From SXTU01 sp964496695 (lineage in GTDB: Bacteria > Verrucomicrobiota > Verrucomicrobiia > Limisphaerales > SXTU01): a stretch of DNA of 64,000 bases. The notes beneath the pieces are model-generated. The model was given only the letters and a program-made list of their open reading frames with translations, had not been told where the DNA came from and ran no database searches. The stretch lies in the NCBI GenBank assembly GCA_964496695.1, contig CAZCBE010000003.1, positions 1 through 64,000 of the forward strand. Reading direction: 5' to 3'. Positions 30,402-40,226 of this stretch are shown in pieces (position 1 is the first letter of the stretch; the number at the start of each line of letters is the position of its first letter). The position numbers were made by a program, and so were the translations under genes.

Positions 30402-31136
30402 ATGAAACCTATCCCTGCCTTCCTGTCGCTGGCTGCTGCGCTTTTCCTGCTCCCACCTGGCGCCCGTGCCGCCTCCGTCTCGCTCTTCGACGGCAAGTCG
30501 CTCGAAGGCTGGACCTACAACGACAAGATCTGGCGCTTGGAGGACGGCCTGATCACCGGCGGTTCGCTGGCGGAGCGGGTGCCGCGCAACGAGTTCATCG
30601 CCACCAAGAAGTCGTTTCACAACTTCGACCTGCGCCTCAAGCTCAAGCTCACCGGCACCGAAGGCTTCGTTAATTCCGGCGTGCAAATCCGCTCCGTGCG
30701 TGTGCCGAACAATTCGGAGATGAGCGGCTATCAGGTGGATTACGGCAAGGGCTGGTATGGCAAGATCTACGACGAGACCCGCCGCAACAAGGTCATCGCC
30801 GAGGCTCCTGATCTCAAGGCCGCCGTTGCCGCCATCAAGGAGGGGGATTGGAACGAGTATCGCATCGTGGCCGAAGGGCCGCGCATCCGCTCGTGGATCA
30901 ATGGCGTGCCCGCGCTCGACTACACCGAGGCCGATCCGAATGTCGCGCAGGACGGTCTTATTGGCATCCAGGTGCATGGCGGCGGCAAAGCGCTGGTGCA
31001 TGCGAAGGACATCACGATTGAAGAACTGCCAGCAACGCCGAACGCGCCGACGTGGGAGAAGCTCGGCGGGTTCAAGCCCTGGCCCAAACCGGCCGCGAAA
31101 AAGGCGGATGCACCGGCGGCCGACAAGAGCAAGTAG
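30402..31136 (+). CDS. DUF1080 (3-keto-disaccharide hydrolase-like) secreted protein
   Basis: The 244-residue protein has a signal peptide ending GARA, then SVSLFDGKSLEGWTYND, the standard DUF1080 opening, with FVNSGVQIRS, GYQVDYGKGWYGKIYDE, DWNEYRIVAEG and DGLIGIQVHGGG. DUF1080 has a concanavalin-like jelly roll, and some members hydrolyse 3-keto-glycosides. It is followed, 45 bp later, by a Gfo/Idh/MocA oxidoreductase, a pairing that fits the oxidise-then-cleave route for glycosides. A short Lys/Ala-rich tail ends the protein. Confidence 0.93.
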   Translation: MKPIPAFLSLAAALFLLPPGARAASVSLFDGKSLEGWTYNDKIWRLEDGLITGGSLAERVPRNEFIATKKSFHNFDLRLKLKLTGTEGFVNSGVQIRSVRVPNNSEMSGYQVDYGKGWYGKIYDETRRNKVIAEAPDLKAAVAAIKEGDWNEYRIVAEGPRIRSWINGVPALDYTEADPNVAQDGLIGIQVHGGGKALVHAKDITIEELPATPNAPTWEKLGGFKPWPKPAAKKADAPAADKSK

Positions 31137-31181
31137 CCGCCTCTGAGCTGATGCTGGCGTCGCAGAATTTCCCTTCCTCAC

Positions 31182-32462
31182 ATGCAAGACATCACCCCCA
31201 CCTCCCGCCGAGAGTTCCTCGCCACCAGCTCCGCCGTCGGCGCTGCCCTCGCGTTTCCGGCCATCACGCAGGCCGCCGGACGCAGCGACAAACTCCGCCT
31301 CGGCCTCATCGGCTGCGGCGGGCGCGGCACCGGCGCGGCGGCCCAGGCGCTGACCGCCGACAGCAACACCGAACTCTGGGGTATGGGCGATGTCTTTCCC
31401 GACAAGCTCAACGCCAGCCGCGAGACGCTGCGCAAGGAGTTCGCCAAGGACCCGCAGCGCATCAAGGTGGCGGATGAGCGCATGTTCACCGGGCTGGATT
31501 CCTATCAGAAGGTCATCGCCAGCGGGGTGGATGTGGTGCTGCTCGCCGCGCCCGGCGGCTTCCGCCCGCTGCATCTGCGCGCGGCGGTGGATGCCGGGAA
31601 GCATGTTTTCGCCGAGAAACCCACGGGCGTCTGCCCAGCGGGCGTGCGCTCCGTGCGCGAGTCGGTCGAGATCGCCAAAAAGAAGAACCTGGCCCTGCGC
31701 GCGGGCTTCAGCATGCGCTTCGAGAGCGGCTATCGCGAGGCGATGAAGCGCGTTCACGAAGGGCAGATCGGGGACATCGTGGCCATCTACTCCACACGCA
31801 TGGGCAACCGCCTGGCGCGGTTTGATGGCACGCGCAAGCCGGAGTGGAGCGACCTCGAATGGCAGCTCCGCAACTGGCATTTCTTCGGCTGGCTCTCCGG
31901 CGACTGGATCATGGAGATCTCGGTCCACAGCGTGGACAAGATCGCCTGGGCGATGCAGGACGTGCCACCGGTGAAGTGCCAGGCCAGCGGTGGGCGCTGG
32001 CAGCAGACGTTTGGCAATGTCTGGGATCAGTTCGATGTGACCTACCACTGGGAGAACGGCGTGATCGCCGTGCTCAAGACGCGTTACCAGAACAGTTGCT
32101 ACAACGAGCACGACGACGTGATCATCGGCACCAAGGGACGCTGCCTCCTGCGCGGTTACAACGCGCAGATCACCGGCGCGAACCCGTGGCGTTACACCGG
32201 GGCAAAGCCTCCTTCGCACCAAGTCGAACATGACGAGCTGTTCGCCGACCTGCGCGCCGGCCGCATCCCCAATGACGGCGAGCGCATGGCCAACAGCACG
32301 CTCATGGGCGTCATGGGCCGGATGTCCGCCTACACGGGCAAGGAAGTGACCTGGGAGCAGGCGCTGAACTCGAAACTGGACACCTTCCCGAAGGGCATGG
32401 CGTGGGACATGAAGCTTGAGGTGCCGCCGCCGGCGGAACCGGGCAAGACGCAGTTGATTTGA
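31182..32462 (+). CDS. Gfo/Idh/MocA family oxidoreductase, Tat-exported
   Basis: A 426-residue NAD(P)-dependent oxidoreductase. A Tat signal (TSRREFLATSSAVGAALAFP) precedes the Rossmann motif LRLGLIGCGGRGTG. The EKP motif appears in HVFAEKPTGVCPAG, and the C-terminal domain has WQLRNWHFFGWLSGDWIMEI with HSVDK. These enzymes oxidise or reduce sugars and their derivatives; exported ones in this phylum keep NAD bound. It follows the DUF1080 gene and precedes a second Gfo/Idh/MocA gene, so the three may act on the same glycosides. Confidence 0.94.
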   Translation: MQDITPTSRREFLATSSAVGAALAFPAITQAAGRSDKLRLGLIGCGGRGTGAAAQALTADSNTELWGMGDVFPDKLNASRETLRKEFAKDPQRIKVADERMFTGLDSYQKVIASGVDVVLLAAPGGFRPLHLRAAVDAGKHVFAEKPTGVCPAGVRSVRESVEIAKKKNLALRAGFSMRFESGYREAMKRVHEGQIGDIVAIYSTRMGNRLARFDGTRKPEWSDLEWQLRNWHFFGWLSGDWIMEISVHSVDKIAWAMQDVPPVKCQASGGRWQQTFGNVWDQFDVTYHWENGVIAVLKTRYQNSCYNEHDDVIIGTKGRCLLRGYNAQITGANPWRYTGAKPPSHQVEHDELFADLRAGRIPNDGERMANSTLMGVMGRMSAYTGKEVTWEQALNSKLDTFPKGMAWDMKLEVPPPAEPGKTQLI

Positions 32463-32693
32463 GCCCGTGCCTGGTAGGAGACGACGTGGGGAGCCTCATG
32501 CAGATTCCCAATGTAAATCGGCAGCCTGCCGCCGGACGTCACCCCTCACCCCAACCCTCTCCCCTCCTCCGAGGAAGGGAGAGGGAGAAGATATGTGTCG
32601 CGAGAGGTTTGAGACTCCTTACGTCGTCTCCTGCATGGGGTGGGTGCGACTCGTCTGATTGACCGCACCGAAACTTCGTCTCATTCTCCCGAC
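32463..32693. repeat. Intergenic repeat, CACCCCAACCCTCTCCCC family
   Basis: At 32540-32588 is a near-perfect copy of the element at 60-107: an ACCCTCTCCCC arm, a CCTCCGAGG core and a GGGAGAGGG arm. Nothing else recognisable lies in this gap. Confidence 0.65.
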
Positions 32694-34049
<1,356 letters not shown>

Positions 34050-34260
34050 GGGGGCGGCTGTGTCCCGCTCGGCGCGGGATCAGCCGTAGCAACGTCCGAG
34101 TGCCGAGCGGAGCGAAAATCTTTCAACGCTCCAGGACGGCGCGGCCCGCTGCGGCCGGTCTCCACGTCACAGCCGCGCTCCGTGGCCGTTTTGTTCCTTG
34201 GGACAATGTCAGTAATACCCAGCCAAGGTTGTTGGATGACTCGGTGAAGTGTGAGGAGCG

Positions 34261-35442
34261 TCACTTTACCAGCCGATACCAGTTGTCGCGCTGGCGGGGT
34301 TCCAGGCCGAGGTCGGTGATGAGGCGCTGCATGTCGGCGACGCCCATGCGGTGGGTGGTGCCGGCGGCGCTCACGACGTTTTCCTCGATCATGATGCTGC
34401 CGAGGTCGTTCGCGCCGTAGCGCAGCGCGAGCTGGCCGATCTCCTGGCCTTGCGTGACCCAGGAGCTTTGCACACTCGGGAGGTTGTCGAGGTAGATGCG
34501 GCTCAGGGCCTGCGTGCGCAGGTATTCGTGCGCGCCGACGGTGGGGGATTTCAGCACGGCGTTCTCCGGCTGGAAGGTCCAGCAGATGAAGGCGGTGAAG
34601 GCCCCGCCCTGCAGCGCGCCGGTTTCCAGGGCGTGGGCGTAGGCAACCGCCTTCTCAATCGGCAATCGGCAATCGCCAATGGGCAATCGCGCCAGCGAGC
34701 GGTCCTGCTGTTCGCGCACTACTTCAAAGTGCTCGATGCGTTCTTCCACCGTCTCCACGTGGCCGAACATCATCGTGATGCTGCTGGCCAGGCCGAGGCG
34801 GTGCGCGGTGTCCATCACGCCCATCCACTGCGCAGTGTCGGCCTTGAGCGGGGCGATGCGGTTGCGCACGCGGTCCACCAGGATTTCCCCGCCCCCGCCG
34901 GGGACGGAGCCCAGCCCGGCGGCGACGAAGTCCTTGAGGATTTGCTCCACCGGCTCGTTGAAGAACTCGGAGAAGGCGACCATCTCGCTCGGGCTGAAGC
35001 CGTGGACGTTGAAGCCGGGAAACTTGGTGCGGATGTGCGAGAGGAGGTCGAGATACCACTGCTTGGTCAGCTTCGGGTGGTGGCCACCCTGCATGAGGAT
35101 CTGGTTCCCGCCGAGCGCGATGGTCTCCTCAATCTTTCGGTCCATCTCGTCATGGGAGATGACGTAGGAGTCGAGGTCCTTCTCCGAACGCCAGAACGCG
35201 CAGAACTTGCAATAGACGTTGCAGACGTTCGTGTAGTTGACGTTGCGGTCCACGATGTAGGTGACGATGTCGTTGCCGCGGCCACCGTGGGCGGCAGCGC
35301 GGTGGAGCTGGCGGCGGCGGTCGGCCAGGGCACCCAGTTCCTCCAGGGGCAACGCGCAAAGGCGCAGGGCCTCGGCACGATCAATGCGTCCGCCGTCCCA
35401 GACCTTTTGGAGCAGCTCGTCGAGTGACGCGTCGTGTATCAC
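34261..35442 (-). CDS. mqnC: Cyclic dehypoxanthine futalosine synthase MqnC
   Basis: A radical SAM enzyme of the futalosine route to menaquinone. The 393-residue protein has the cluster motif CNVYCKFCAF (CxxxCxxC), preceded by VDRNVNYTN, then QILMQGGHHP, HGFSPSEM, GLGSVPGGGGEIL and MMFGHVETVEERIEH, all characteristic of MqnC. An in-frame insert LPIGDCRLPIEK at residues 251-262 is encoded by a small repeat (34658-34690) and is not expected in other MqnC proteins. The gene stands alone; no other mqn gene is in the window. Confidence 0.95.
   Translation of the reverse strand: MIHDASLDELLQKVWDGGRIDRAEALRLCALPLEELGALADRRRQLHRAAAHGGRGNDIVTYIVDRNVNYTNVCNVYCKFCAFWRSEKDLDSYVISHDEMDRKIEETIALGGNQILMQGGHHPKLTKQWYLDLLSHIRTKFPGFNVHGFSPSEMVAFSEFFNEPVEQILKDFVAAGLGSVPGGGGEILVDRVRNRIAPLKADTAQWMGVMDTAHRLGLASSITMMFGHVETVEERIEHFEVVREQQDRSLARLPIGDCRLPIEKAVAYAHALETGALQGGAFTAFICWTFQPENAVLKSPTVGAHEYLRTQALSRIYLDNLPSVQSSWVTQGQEIGQLALRYGANDLGSIMIEENVVSAAGTTHRMGVADMQRLITDLGLEPRQRDNWYRLVK
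34658..34690. repeat. GGCAATCG repeat inside mqnC
   Basis: The unit GGCAATCGGCAATCGCCAAT followed by GGGCAATCG is a tandem and partly palindromic element within the mqnC coding sequence. It keeps the frame and encodes RLPIGDCRLPIE on the minus strand. Confidence 0.7.
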
Positions 35443-35574
35443 GGGGGCAGTCTAGCATGGCGGGGCGCGCAGACAACGCGAATGGCACGGCTTGACAGCG
35501 GACGGAGGCTTTTGCCTAATGCGCGTCAGTTCAAACGCGAATCTACCAAGCGGGATTCTCACCACCTCATCACC

Positions 35575-36474
35575 ATGAAAGTCCTTCGTCTGTTCCAATT
35601 CAGCGTGGCTTTGCTGTTCCTGGCCACCACCGCGTCAGTCATCGGCGCGGAAAAGCAGGGCATGACCCGGGAGCAGTTTCTCGCGACGCTCAAATGGAGC
35701 AAAGGCCCGGCCAAGGGCGACCTGAAAGACCTGGCCGAGATCAAGGTGCCGGCCAATTTCATGTTCACCGGCGAGGAGGGCACGCAGAAGCTGCTGCGGG
35801 CGTTTGGCAACCCGACGAATGGCCGCGAATTGGGCCTGATCGCACCGACCAACCTTGCGTGGTTTGTGGTCTTTGAGTTCTCGGACACCGGCTACATCAA
35901 GGACGACGACAAGGACAAGCTCGACGCGGATGCGATGCTCAAGTCCATCAAGAAGGGCACCGAGGCGGGCAATGAAGAACGCAAGAAGATGGGCGGCGCA
36001 CCGATCACGATCACGGGCTGGCAGCAGCCGCCGAAATACAACCCCGAGACGCACAACCTCGAATGGGCGATCAAGGCGGAGAGCGAGGGCGAGCAGATCG
36101 TGAACTACAACACCCGCCTCCTGGGCCGCAAAGGGGTGATGGAAGTCGCGCTGGTGGTGGACCCCGACAAGCTCACGGCCACGATGACGGAATACCAAGC
36201 CTTGCTGAAGGACTACAGCTTCAAGGACGGCCAGCGCTACGCGGAGTTCCGAGATGGGGACAAGGTCGCCCAGTATGGCCTGGCCGCGCTGGTGGTCGGC
36301 GGGGCGGCGGTCGGAGCGGCCAAGCTGGGGTTGTTCGCCGCGCTCGCCGCGTTTCTCAAAAAGGGCTGGAAGCTGGTAATCATCGGGGTGGTGGCCTGCG
36401 CCGGCCTGATCAAGAAGCTCTTCACTTTCGGTGCGCGCCGCTCCGGTGACGGCTCCTCAGGCCCGACGGCATGA
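35575..36474 (+). CDS. DUF2167 family membrane protein
   Basis: A 299-residue exported protein with signal peptide (MKVLRLFQFSVALLFLATTA). The DUF2167 signature is seen in LKWSKGPAKGDLKDLAEIKV, LAWFVVFEFSDTGYIKDDDK and GWQQPPKYNPETHNLEWAI. Two C-terminal hydrophobic helices (QYGLAALVVGGAAVGAAKLG and LVIIGVVACAGLIK) anchor it. The function of DUF2167 is unknown. The next gene overlaps it by 4 bp (ATGA), so the pair is coupled. The start at 35575 is set by the signal peptide. Confidence 0.92.
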   Translation: MKVLRLFQFSVALLFLATTASVIGAEKQGMTREQFLATLKWSKGPAKGDLKDLAEIKVPANFMFTGEEGTQKLLRAFGNPTNGRELGLIAPTNLAWFVVFEFSDTGYIKDDDKDKLDADAMLKSIKKGTEAGNEERKKMGGAPITITGWQQPPKYNPETHNLEWAIKAESEGEQIVNYNTRLLGRKGVMEVALVVDPDKLTATMTEYQALLKDYSFKDGQRYAEFRDGDKVAQYGLAALVVGGAAVGAAKLGLFAALAAFLKKGWKLVIIGVVACAGLIKKLFTFGARRSGDGSSGPTA

Positions 36475-37631
36475 GCGAAGTCGAGAGCCTGTTTCTCGTC
36501 CTCGCGCTGCTCTACGGCGTCGAATGCCTCGGCTGGGTCCGGCGCGGGGCGGTGGTGTTTCGCACGTTCTGGGGCACGCGTTGGCAGGCGGTCCATCCCA
36601 GCCTGTATCTTGGCAGCCAGCGGGGAGGGGCTTACTTCGCCCATCCGTTGCCGCCGCTGGGCGGAATTGTCCTGAGCGCGCAATTACCGTGCTCGCTTTC
36701 CGCCGATGGGCTGCTGGCCTTCGTCGCCTCGGGAGTCAACCCCGGCGGGCGTCCGCCGCAGCGCGGTTCGTTCCTCCGGTGGGAACAGATCGAATCGCTG
36801 GCCGCCGAGGGCAAGGCGCTTAAGGTCAACGGGGCGACGTGGTTCAAGTTCAGCTCCGCGCACGCGGCCCACTGGCTGGCGGCGGCTCTAAAACGCATCC
36901 AACAGCTCCCGCGCGAACAGCGTGGTCCGGCGATACGCGAACTCCTGGCCGGGACGCTCGATCACGAAGCCGTGCGGACCGAATGGCTGGCAGCCCAGCC
37001 CGAGGTGTGCCGCCTGCGACGCTGGGCGAACAGCCTCTTCGGCTTCATGTTTGTGGTCGTGCCGGTGCTGCACTGGCATCTCGGCTTAAAGGCGTGCTGG
37101 CCGGTCGTGGTGGCTGGCTGGCTCGCGCATACCATCACCATCGGCATGCTCTTCCGGCGGGCGCATGCGCGGCTCTACTCGGCGGCCGGGGAGGAACGCT
37201 TCACGCACTTTCTCACGAGCCTGCTCGCGGCCCCGACGGCTGCCCGCGCCCACGATCTGCTCACGCGCCCGCTGCTGGAGCGCTTTCATCCGCTGGCCGT
37301 GGCCCGGGCGCTGGCGGAGGCGGGGGAGTTTCGCGAGTTCGCACGGCATATGATCCGGGAGTTGCGGCATCCAGCGCTGCCGGTTTGCCCGGTCAAAGGA
37401 GAAGAGGCGGAGGGGGCGGAACGCTTCACGCGCGAGACGATGCGCGAACTCGTCGAAGTGAGCGTGCGGCAGACGGGCCTGGACCCCGATGCCTTGCTCG
37501 CCCCGCCAACGCCGCTGGATGACGCCTGTCACTCCTACTGCCCGCGTTGCGAGGGGCAGTTCATGGCCGTGACGGGGGCGTGTGCGGACTGCGGGGGAAT
37601 ACCGTTGCTGCCGCTGGGCAAGCAGCAGTGA
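36471..37631 (+). CDS. Membrane protein with C-terminal zinc-ribbon, unknown function
   Basis: I do not recognise this 386-residue protein. It has an N-terminal hydrophobic helix (LFLVLALLYGVECLGWV), two central ones (SLFGFMFVVVPVLHW and CWPVVVAGWLAHTITIGML) and a C-terminal CPRCEGQF...CADCGG zinc-ribbon-like motif. It overlaps the DUF2167 gene by 4 bp and is presumably made and used together with it. Confidence 0.85.
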   Translation: MSEVESLFLVLALLYGVECLGWVRRGAVVFRTFWGTRWQAVHPSLYLGSQRGGAYFAHPLPPLGGIVLSAQLPCSLSADGLLAFVASGVNPGGRPPQRGSFLRWEQIESLAAEGKALKVNGATWFKFSSAHAAHWLAAALKRIQQLPREQRGPAIRELLAGTLDHEAVRTEWLAAQPEVCRLRRWANSLFGFMFVVVPVLHWHLGLKACWPVVVAGWLAHTITIGMLFRRAHARLYSAAGEERFTHFLTSLLAAPTAARAHDLLTRPLLERFHPLAVARALAEAGEFREFARHMIRELRHPALPVCPVKGEEAEGAERFTRETMRELVEVSVRQTGLDPDALLAPPTPLDDACHSYCPRCEGQFMAVTGACADCGGIPLLPLGKQQ

Positions 37632-37656
37632 CCACCGCCGGGCAAGTGGGCGCGAC

Positions 37657-39135
37657 CTACTTCGCCGGGGTGAAGTGGAAGAGCTGCGCGCCGCGACCGG
37701 GCAGGGCGAGGTAGAGGCCGCGCGCGTGCATCTCGTTGCCGGTGCGCCAGTATTTTTCCTCGCCCAGCAGGTCTTCCATTTTCCACTCACGGCGCGCCAG
37801 GCCCGCAACCGTCGGCGTGACGTAGCACTGGCTGGGCTGCGAGGCGAGATTCACCACCACGAGGTCGAACGCGTCCGGCGTGGACTGCCATTGCACGACC
37901 ACGAAGCAGTGGTCGGTCGAGTTGTCCGACCACGCGGAGCGGGGCCGGAGGATTTGAAATTCGCCGTGACCGACGGCACAGGTGCCCAGGGCGCCGAGCA
38001 GCTTCTCGTAGAAGGCGGCAATTCGCGTATCCGTCGGTTCGGAGGGCCGGCGGGACAGGTGGACGGGCAGGCGCACGCGCGCGCCTTCGAGCTGGCCGTC
38101 GTAGAGGAAGCGCATGCCCGGCAGGCCGAAGGTCAGCAGCGCGGCCACCCGGTGCTCGTTCTGGATGAAGCGCGTGGCGGCCCGCTGCTCATCGTGGTTT
38201 TCGAGGAAGTGGACGCTGCGGCGGAGGAAGTCAGGCTCCGCGTCCACAAGATGGTTCTGCGTCTCGGCGTAGTTGTCGTAGGCCAGGTGATCGTAGAGCC
38301 ACTTGTCGTAGGTGTAGTCGAAGCCGAGCTGCTGCAGGTTCCGCTCCAGGTCCCAGTAAACTTCCGCGAGGAACAGAAAGCCGGGGTGCTCGCGTTTCAC
38401 CGCCGTGATCGCGTCGGTCCAGAACTCGCCGGTGGCCTGCGGCGTGGGTTTGCGGAAGCCCGCCCAGGTCTTGGCAAAGACGTCCCGCAGGATGAGCATG
38501 GCCATGTCACAGCGCACCCCGTCGCAGCGCGCGGCGACATCCCGCAGCATCTCCTGCATGATGGACTGGGTCTCGGCGCGGCGGTAGTCGAGCTGGGCGG
38601 TGTCCTTCCAGCAGGGAAAGAAGGGGTCCTTGCCATGCGCGATCCACACGACGCCGGCATTAGTCTCCGTGGCAAAAGTCTCGCGGGAGCCGGGTGCGCC
38701 CTGCACGAACAGCTCGGGCTTCATCTTCACCCACGGATGGCCGATGCCCGTATGGTTCGGGACGAAATCCAGGATCAGCTTCAGGCCGTGACCGTGCAGG
38801 CGGGCGCGAAACTTTCGCAACCCTTCCTCGCCGCCGAGCACCTCGGGCACGCGATAGTCGGCGACGGCATAGGGCGAGCCAGCGACGTCCTCTGGGGTCC
38901 AGTCCGGGAGCGCCTTGCGAAAGAGATCAATGAGTGCGGGGTCGTTGAGTGCGGCCTCGCGGGCGCGGGAGCACGTCGTCCAGGTGCCCATGAGCCAGAC
39001 ATGCGTGAAGGCCAGGCGCTTCCAGCGGGCGAACTCCTCCTCCGGCACGTTGCCCAGGTGAATGACCTGCCCATGCCGCGTGGACAGGTCATGCAGCCAG
39101 CACCGCGTGTTCAGTTCGTAGAGGAGGGGATGCAC
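37657..39135 (-). CDS. Alpha-amylase family glycoside hydrolase (GH13)
   Basis: A GH13 catalytic barrel of about 492 residues: HPLLYELNTRCWL at the start, LKLILDFVPNHTG, DGVRCDMAM (nucleophile Asp), FLFLAEVYWD (acid/base Glu) and FLENHDEQRAA (third catalytic Asp), in canonical order. It acts on alpha-glucans or related alpha-glucosides; no signal peptide is visible, so it is probably cytoplasmic. I prefer GTG 39135, because the frame upstream (to ATG 39213) is translated from a repeat of TGGAGT units. The invariant His of the GFRxDxxxH motif is absent (RCDMAM), so specificity may differ. Confidence 0.9.
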   Translation of the reverse strand: MHPLLYELNTRCWLHDLSTRHGQVIHLGNVPEEEFARWKRLAFTHVWLMGTWTTCSRAREAALNDPALIDLFRKALPDWTPEDVAGSPYAVADYRVPEVLGGEEGLRKFRARLHGHGLKLILDFVPNHTGIGHPWVKMKPELFVQGAPGSRETFATETNAGVVWIAHGKDPFFPCWKDTAQLDYRRAETQSIMQEMLRDVAARCDGVRCDMAMLILRDVFAKTWAGFRKPTPQATGEFWTDAITAVKREHPGFLFLAEVYWDLERNLQQLGFDYTYDKWLYDHLAYDNYAETQNHLVDAEPDFLRRSVHFLENHDEQRAATRFIQNEHRVAALLTFGLPGMRFLYDGQLEGARVRLPVHLSRRPSEPTDTRIAAFYEKLLGALGTCAVGHGEFQILRPRSAWSDNSTDHCFVVVQWQSTPDAFDLVVVNLASQPSQCYVTPTVAGLARREWKMEDLLGEEKYWRTGNEMHARGLYLALPGRGAQLFHFTPAK

Positions 39136-39215
39136 GGTAGAAACGGAGCGATGGAGTATGGGAGTGATGGAGTGATGGAGTTTCAATACTCCAGCGCTCC
39201 ATTGCTCCAGCACTC
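39136..39215. repeat. TGGAGT/ACTCCA inverted repeat upstream of the GH13 gene
   Basis: Units such as GGAGTGATGGAGTGATGGAG and ACTCCAGCGCTCCATTGCTC face one another between the GH13 gene and the ACT gene. The longest open frame of the GH13 gene runs into it, which is why I moved the start to 39135. Confidence 0.65.
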
Positions 39216-39217
39216 CG

Positions 39218-39610
39218 TCACCCGTTCAGCACTTTCAGCGCCTTCTGCGGGTTCTTCACGCGCAGGATGAGCAGGCCGCGCCGGGAGCCGGGGCTGGTGG
39301 CGCAGTAGCAATACTCGATGTTGATCTTCGCCTTGCCGAGCTTCTCGCAGATGAGCGCGAGCGAGCCGGGGCGGTTGTCACCGTCAATCATGAGCACGTC
39401 GTCCTCGACGACGAGCGTGCCGTGTTCCTCGAAGACGAACATCGCCTTCTGCGGGTTGTCCACGACCATGCGGATGACCGTATGGTCCACCGTGTCACTG
39501 GCGGAGATGGCGTAGATGTTGACCTTGGCCCCGGCCAGAGCGTGACAAACCCGGGCGAGCATCCCGGGTTCGTTGTCCAAAAAGATGGCGAGCTGCTTGG
39601 TGATTTGCAT
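39218..39610 (-). CDS. Tandem ACT domain protein
   Basis: A 130-residue protein with two ACT domains: KQLAIFLDNEPGMLARVCHA and then VLMIDGDNRPGSLALICEKL. ACT domains bind amino acids and regulate enzymes; free-standing tandem ACT proteins like this are widespread and usually of unknown partner. The ATG at 39610 is chosen since MQITKQLAIFL begins the first domain directly. Confidence 0.92.
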   Translation of the reverse strand: MQITKQLAIFLDNEPGMLARVCHALAGAKVNIYAISASDTVDHTVIRMVVDNPQKAMFVFEEHGTLVVEDDVLMIDGDNRPGSLALICEKLGKAKINIEYCYCATSPGSRRGLLILRVKNPQKALKVLNG

Positions 39611-39874
39611 GGTGTGATGACGGAGGGTTTGGTGCTTCAGCGCAATCGTCGGAGCAGAGGTTCGCACGCGCAGACGCTTAATTCAACGCCGGAAAGCGGA
39701 AAGCCGCGGGGATTTAGCGATTGCGGAGGGTTTTTGGGGCGGGAAGCGCTTTCAAACCGGCATTGAACCGCAGAGACGCGATGGACACAGAGGTGCCCCC
39801 GCTTTCGCCGCGCTCTGTGTTCATCGCGTCTCGGTGGTCAACTTGGTAGCGGCTTCGTCGCGATGCGCAAAACT
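39611..39874. repeat. Intergenic region with a 25-bp inverted repeat
   Basis: Arms CCGCAGAGACGCGATGGACA (starting 39768) and TGTTCATCGCGTCTCGGTGG (ending 39837) flank a short GC-rich centre. A related single arm, ACCACCGAGACGCGATGGAC, lies at about 63433-63452. No gene is seen in this gap. Confidence 0.6.
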
Positions 39875-40225
39875 TCAGCGGACTTCCCGCTCAGGAGGTG
39901 AAGGCGTCTCCTTGGACAACGCCTCCATCATGCGGGCTTCGGCTTGGTTGCGAAATTTCTCCCGCTTGGCGGCGTAGGCCTTTCGTGCATCGTAAGTCGC
40001 GAAGCCGAGCAGCAAAGCACCCGAAAGCACGACTGCCCCAAGCAATCGGTAGCCTTTGGGAGCGGTGAGAGCGACCAGGCATCCGCAGCCGCCAATTACA
40101 CCCAAATGGGCGTAGCTGCCGTATTTCCACATCGGGACTCCCAGCCAATACACTGCGAGCAGGACAATGCAAAAGCACATCGGGAGGAAACCCGTGGGGC
40201 GTTCTGCGTTGATCGAGTTGCTCAT
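39875..40225 (-). CDS. Small membrane protein behind the proteasomal ATPase
   Basis: A 116-residue protein with three hydrophobic stretches (FLPMCFCIVLLAVYWLGVPM, LGVIGGCGCLVALTA and LLGAVVLSGALLLGFATY) followed by a charged C-terminal helix. Its ATG lies 1 nt after the ARC/Mpa stop codon, so translation is probably coupled. I do not recognise a family. The position suggests a possible role beside the ATPase, but simple co-location is also possible. Confidence 0.75.
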   Translation of the reverse strand: MSNSINAERPTGFLPMCFCIVLLAVYWLGVPMWKYGSYAHLGVIGGCGCLVALTAPKGYRLLGAVVLSGALLLGFATYDARKAYAAKREKFRNQAEARMMEALSKETPSPPEREVR

Positions 40226-40226
40226 G

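Noticed and set aside
30225..32231. A 668-codon minus-strand frame opposite DUF1080 and Gfo/Idh/MocA genes
   Set aside because: It spans two supported genes and an inverted repeat, without any domain.
37582..39270. A 562-codon plus-strand frame opposite the GH13 gene
   Set aside because: The minus strand has all three GH13 catalytic motifs; this frame has none.
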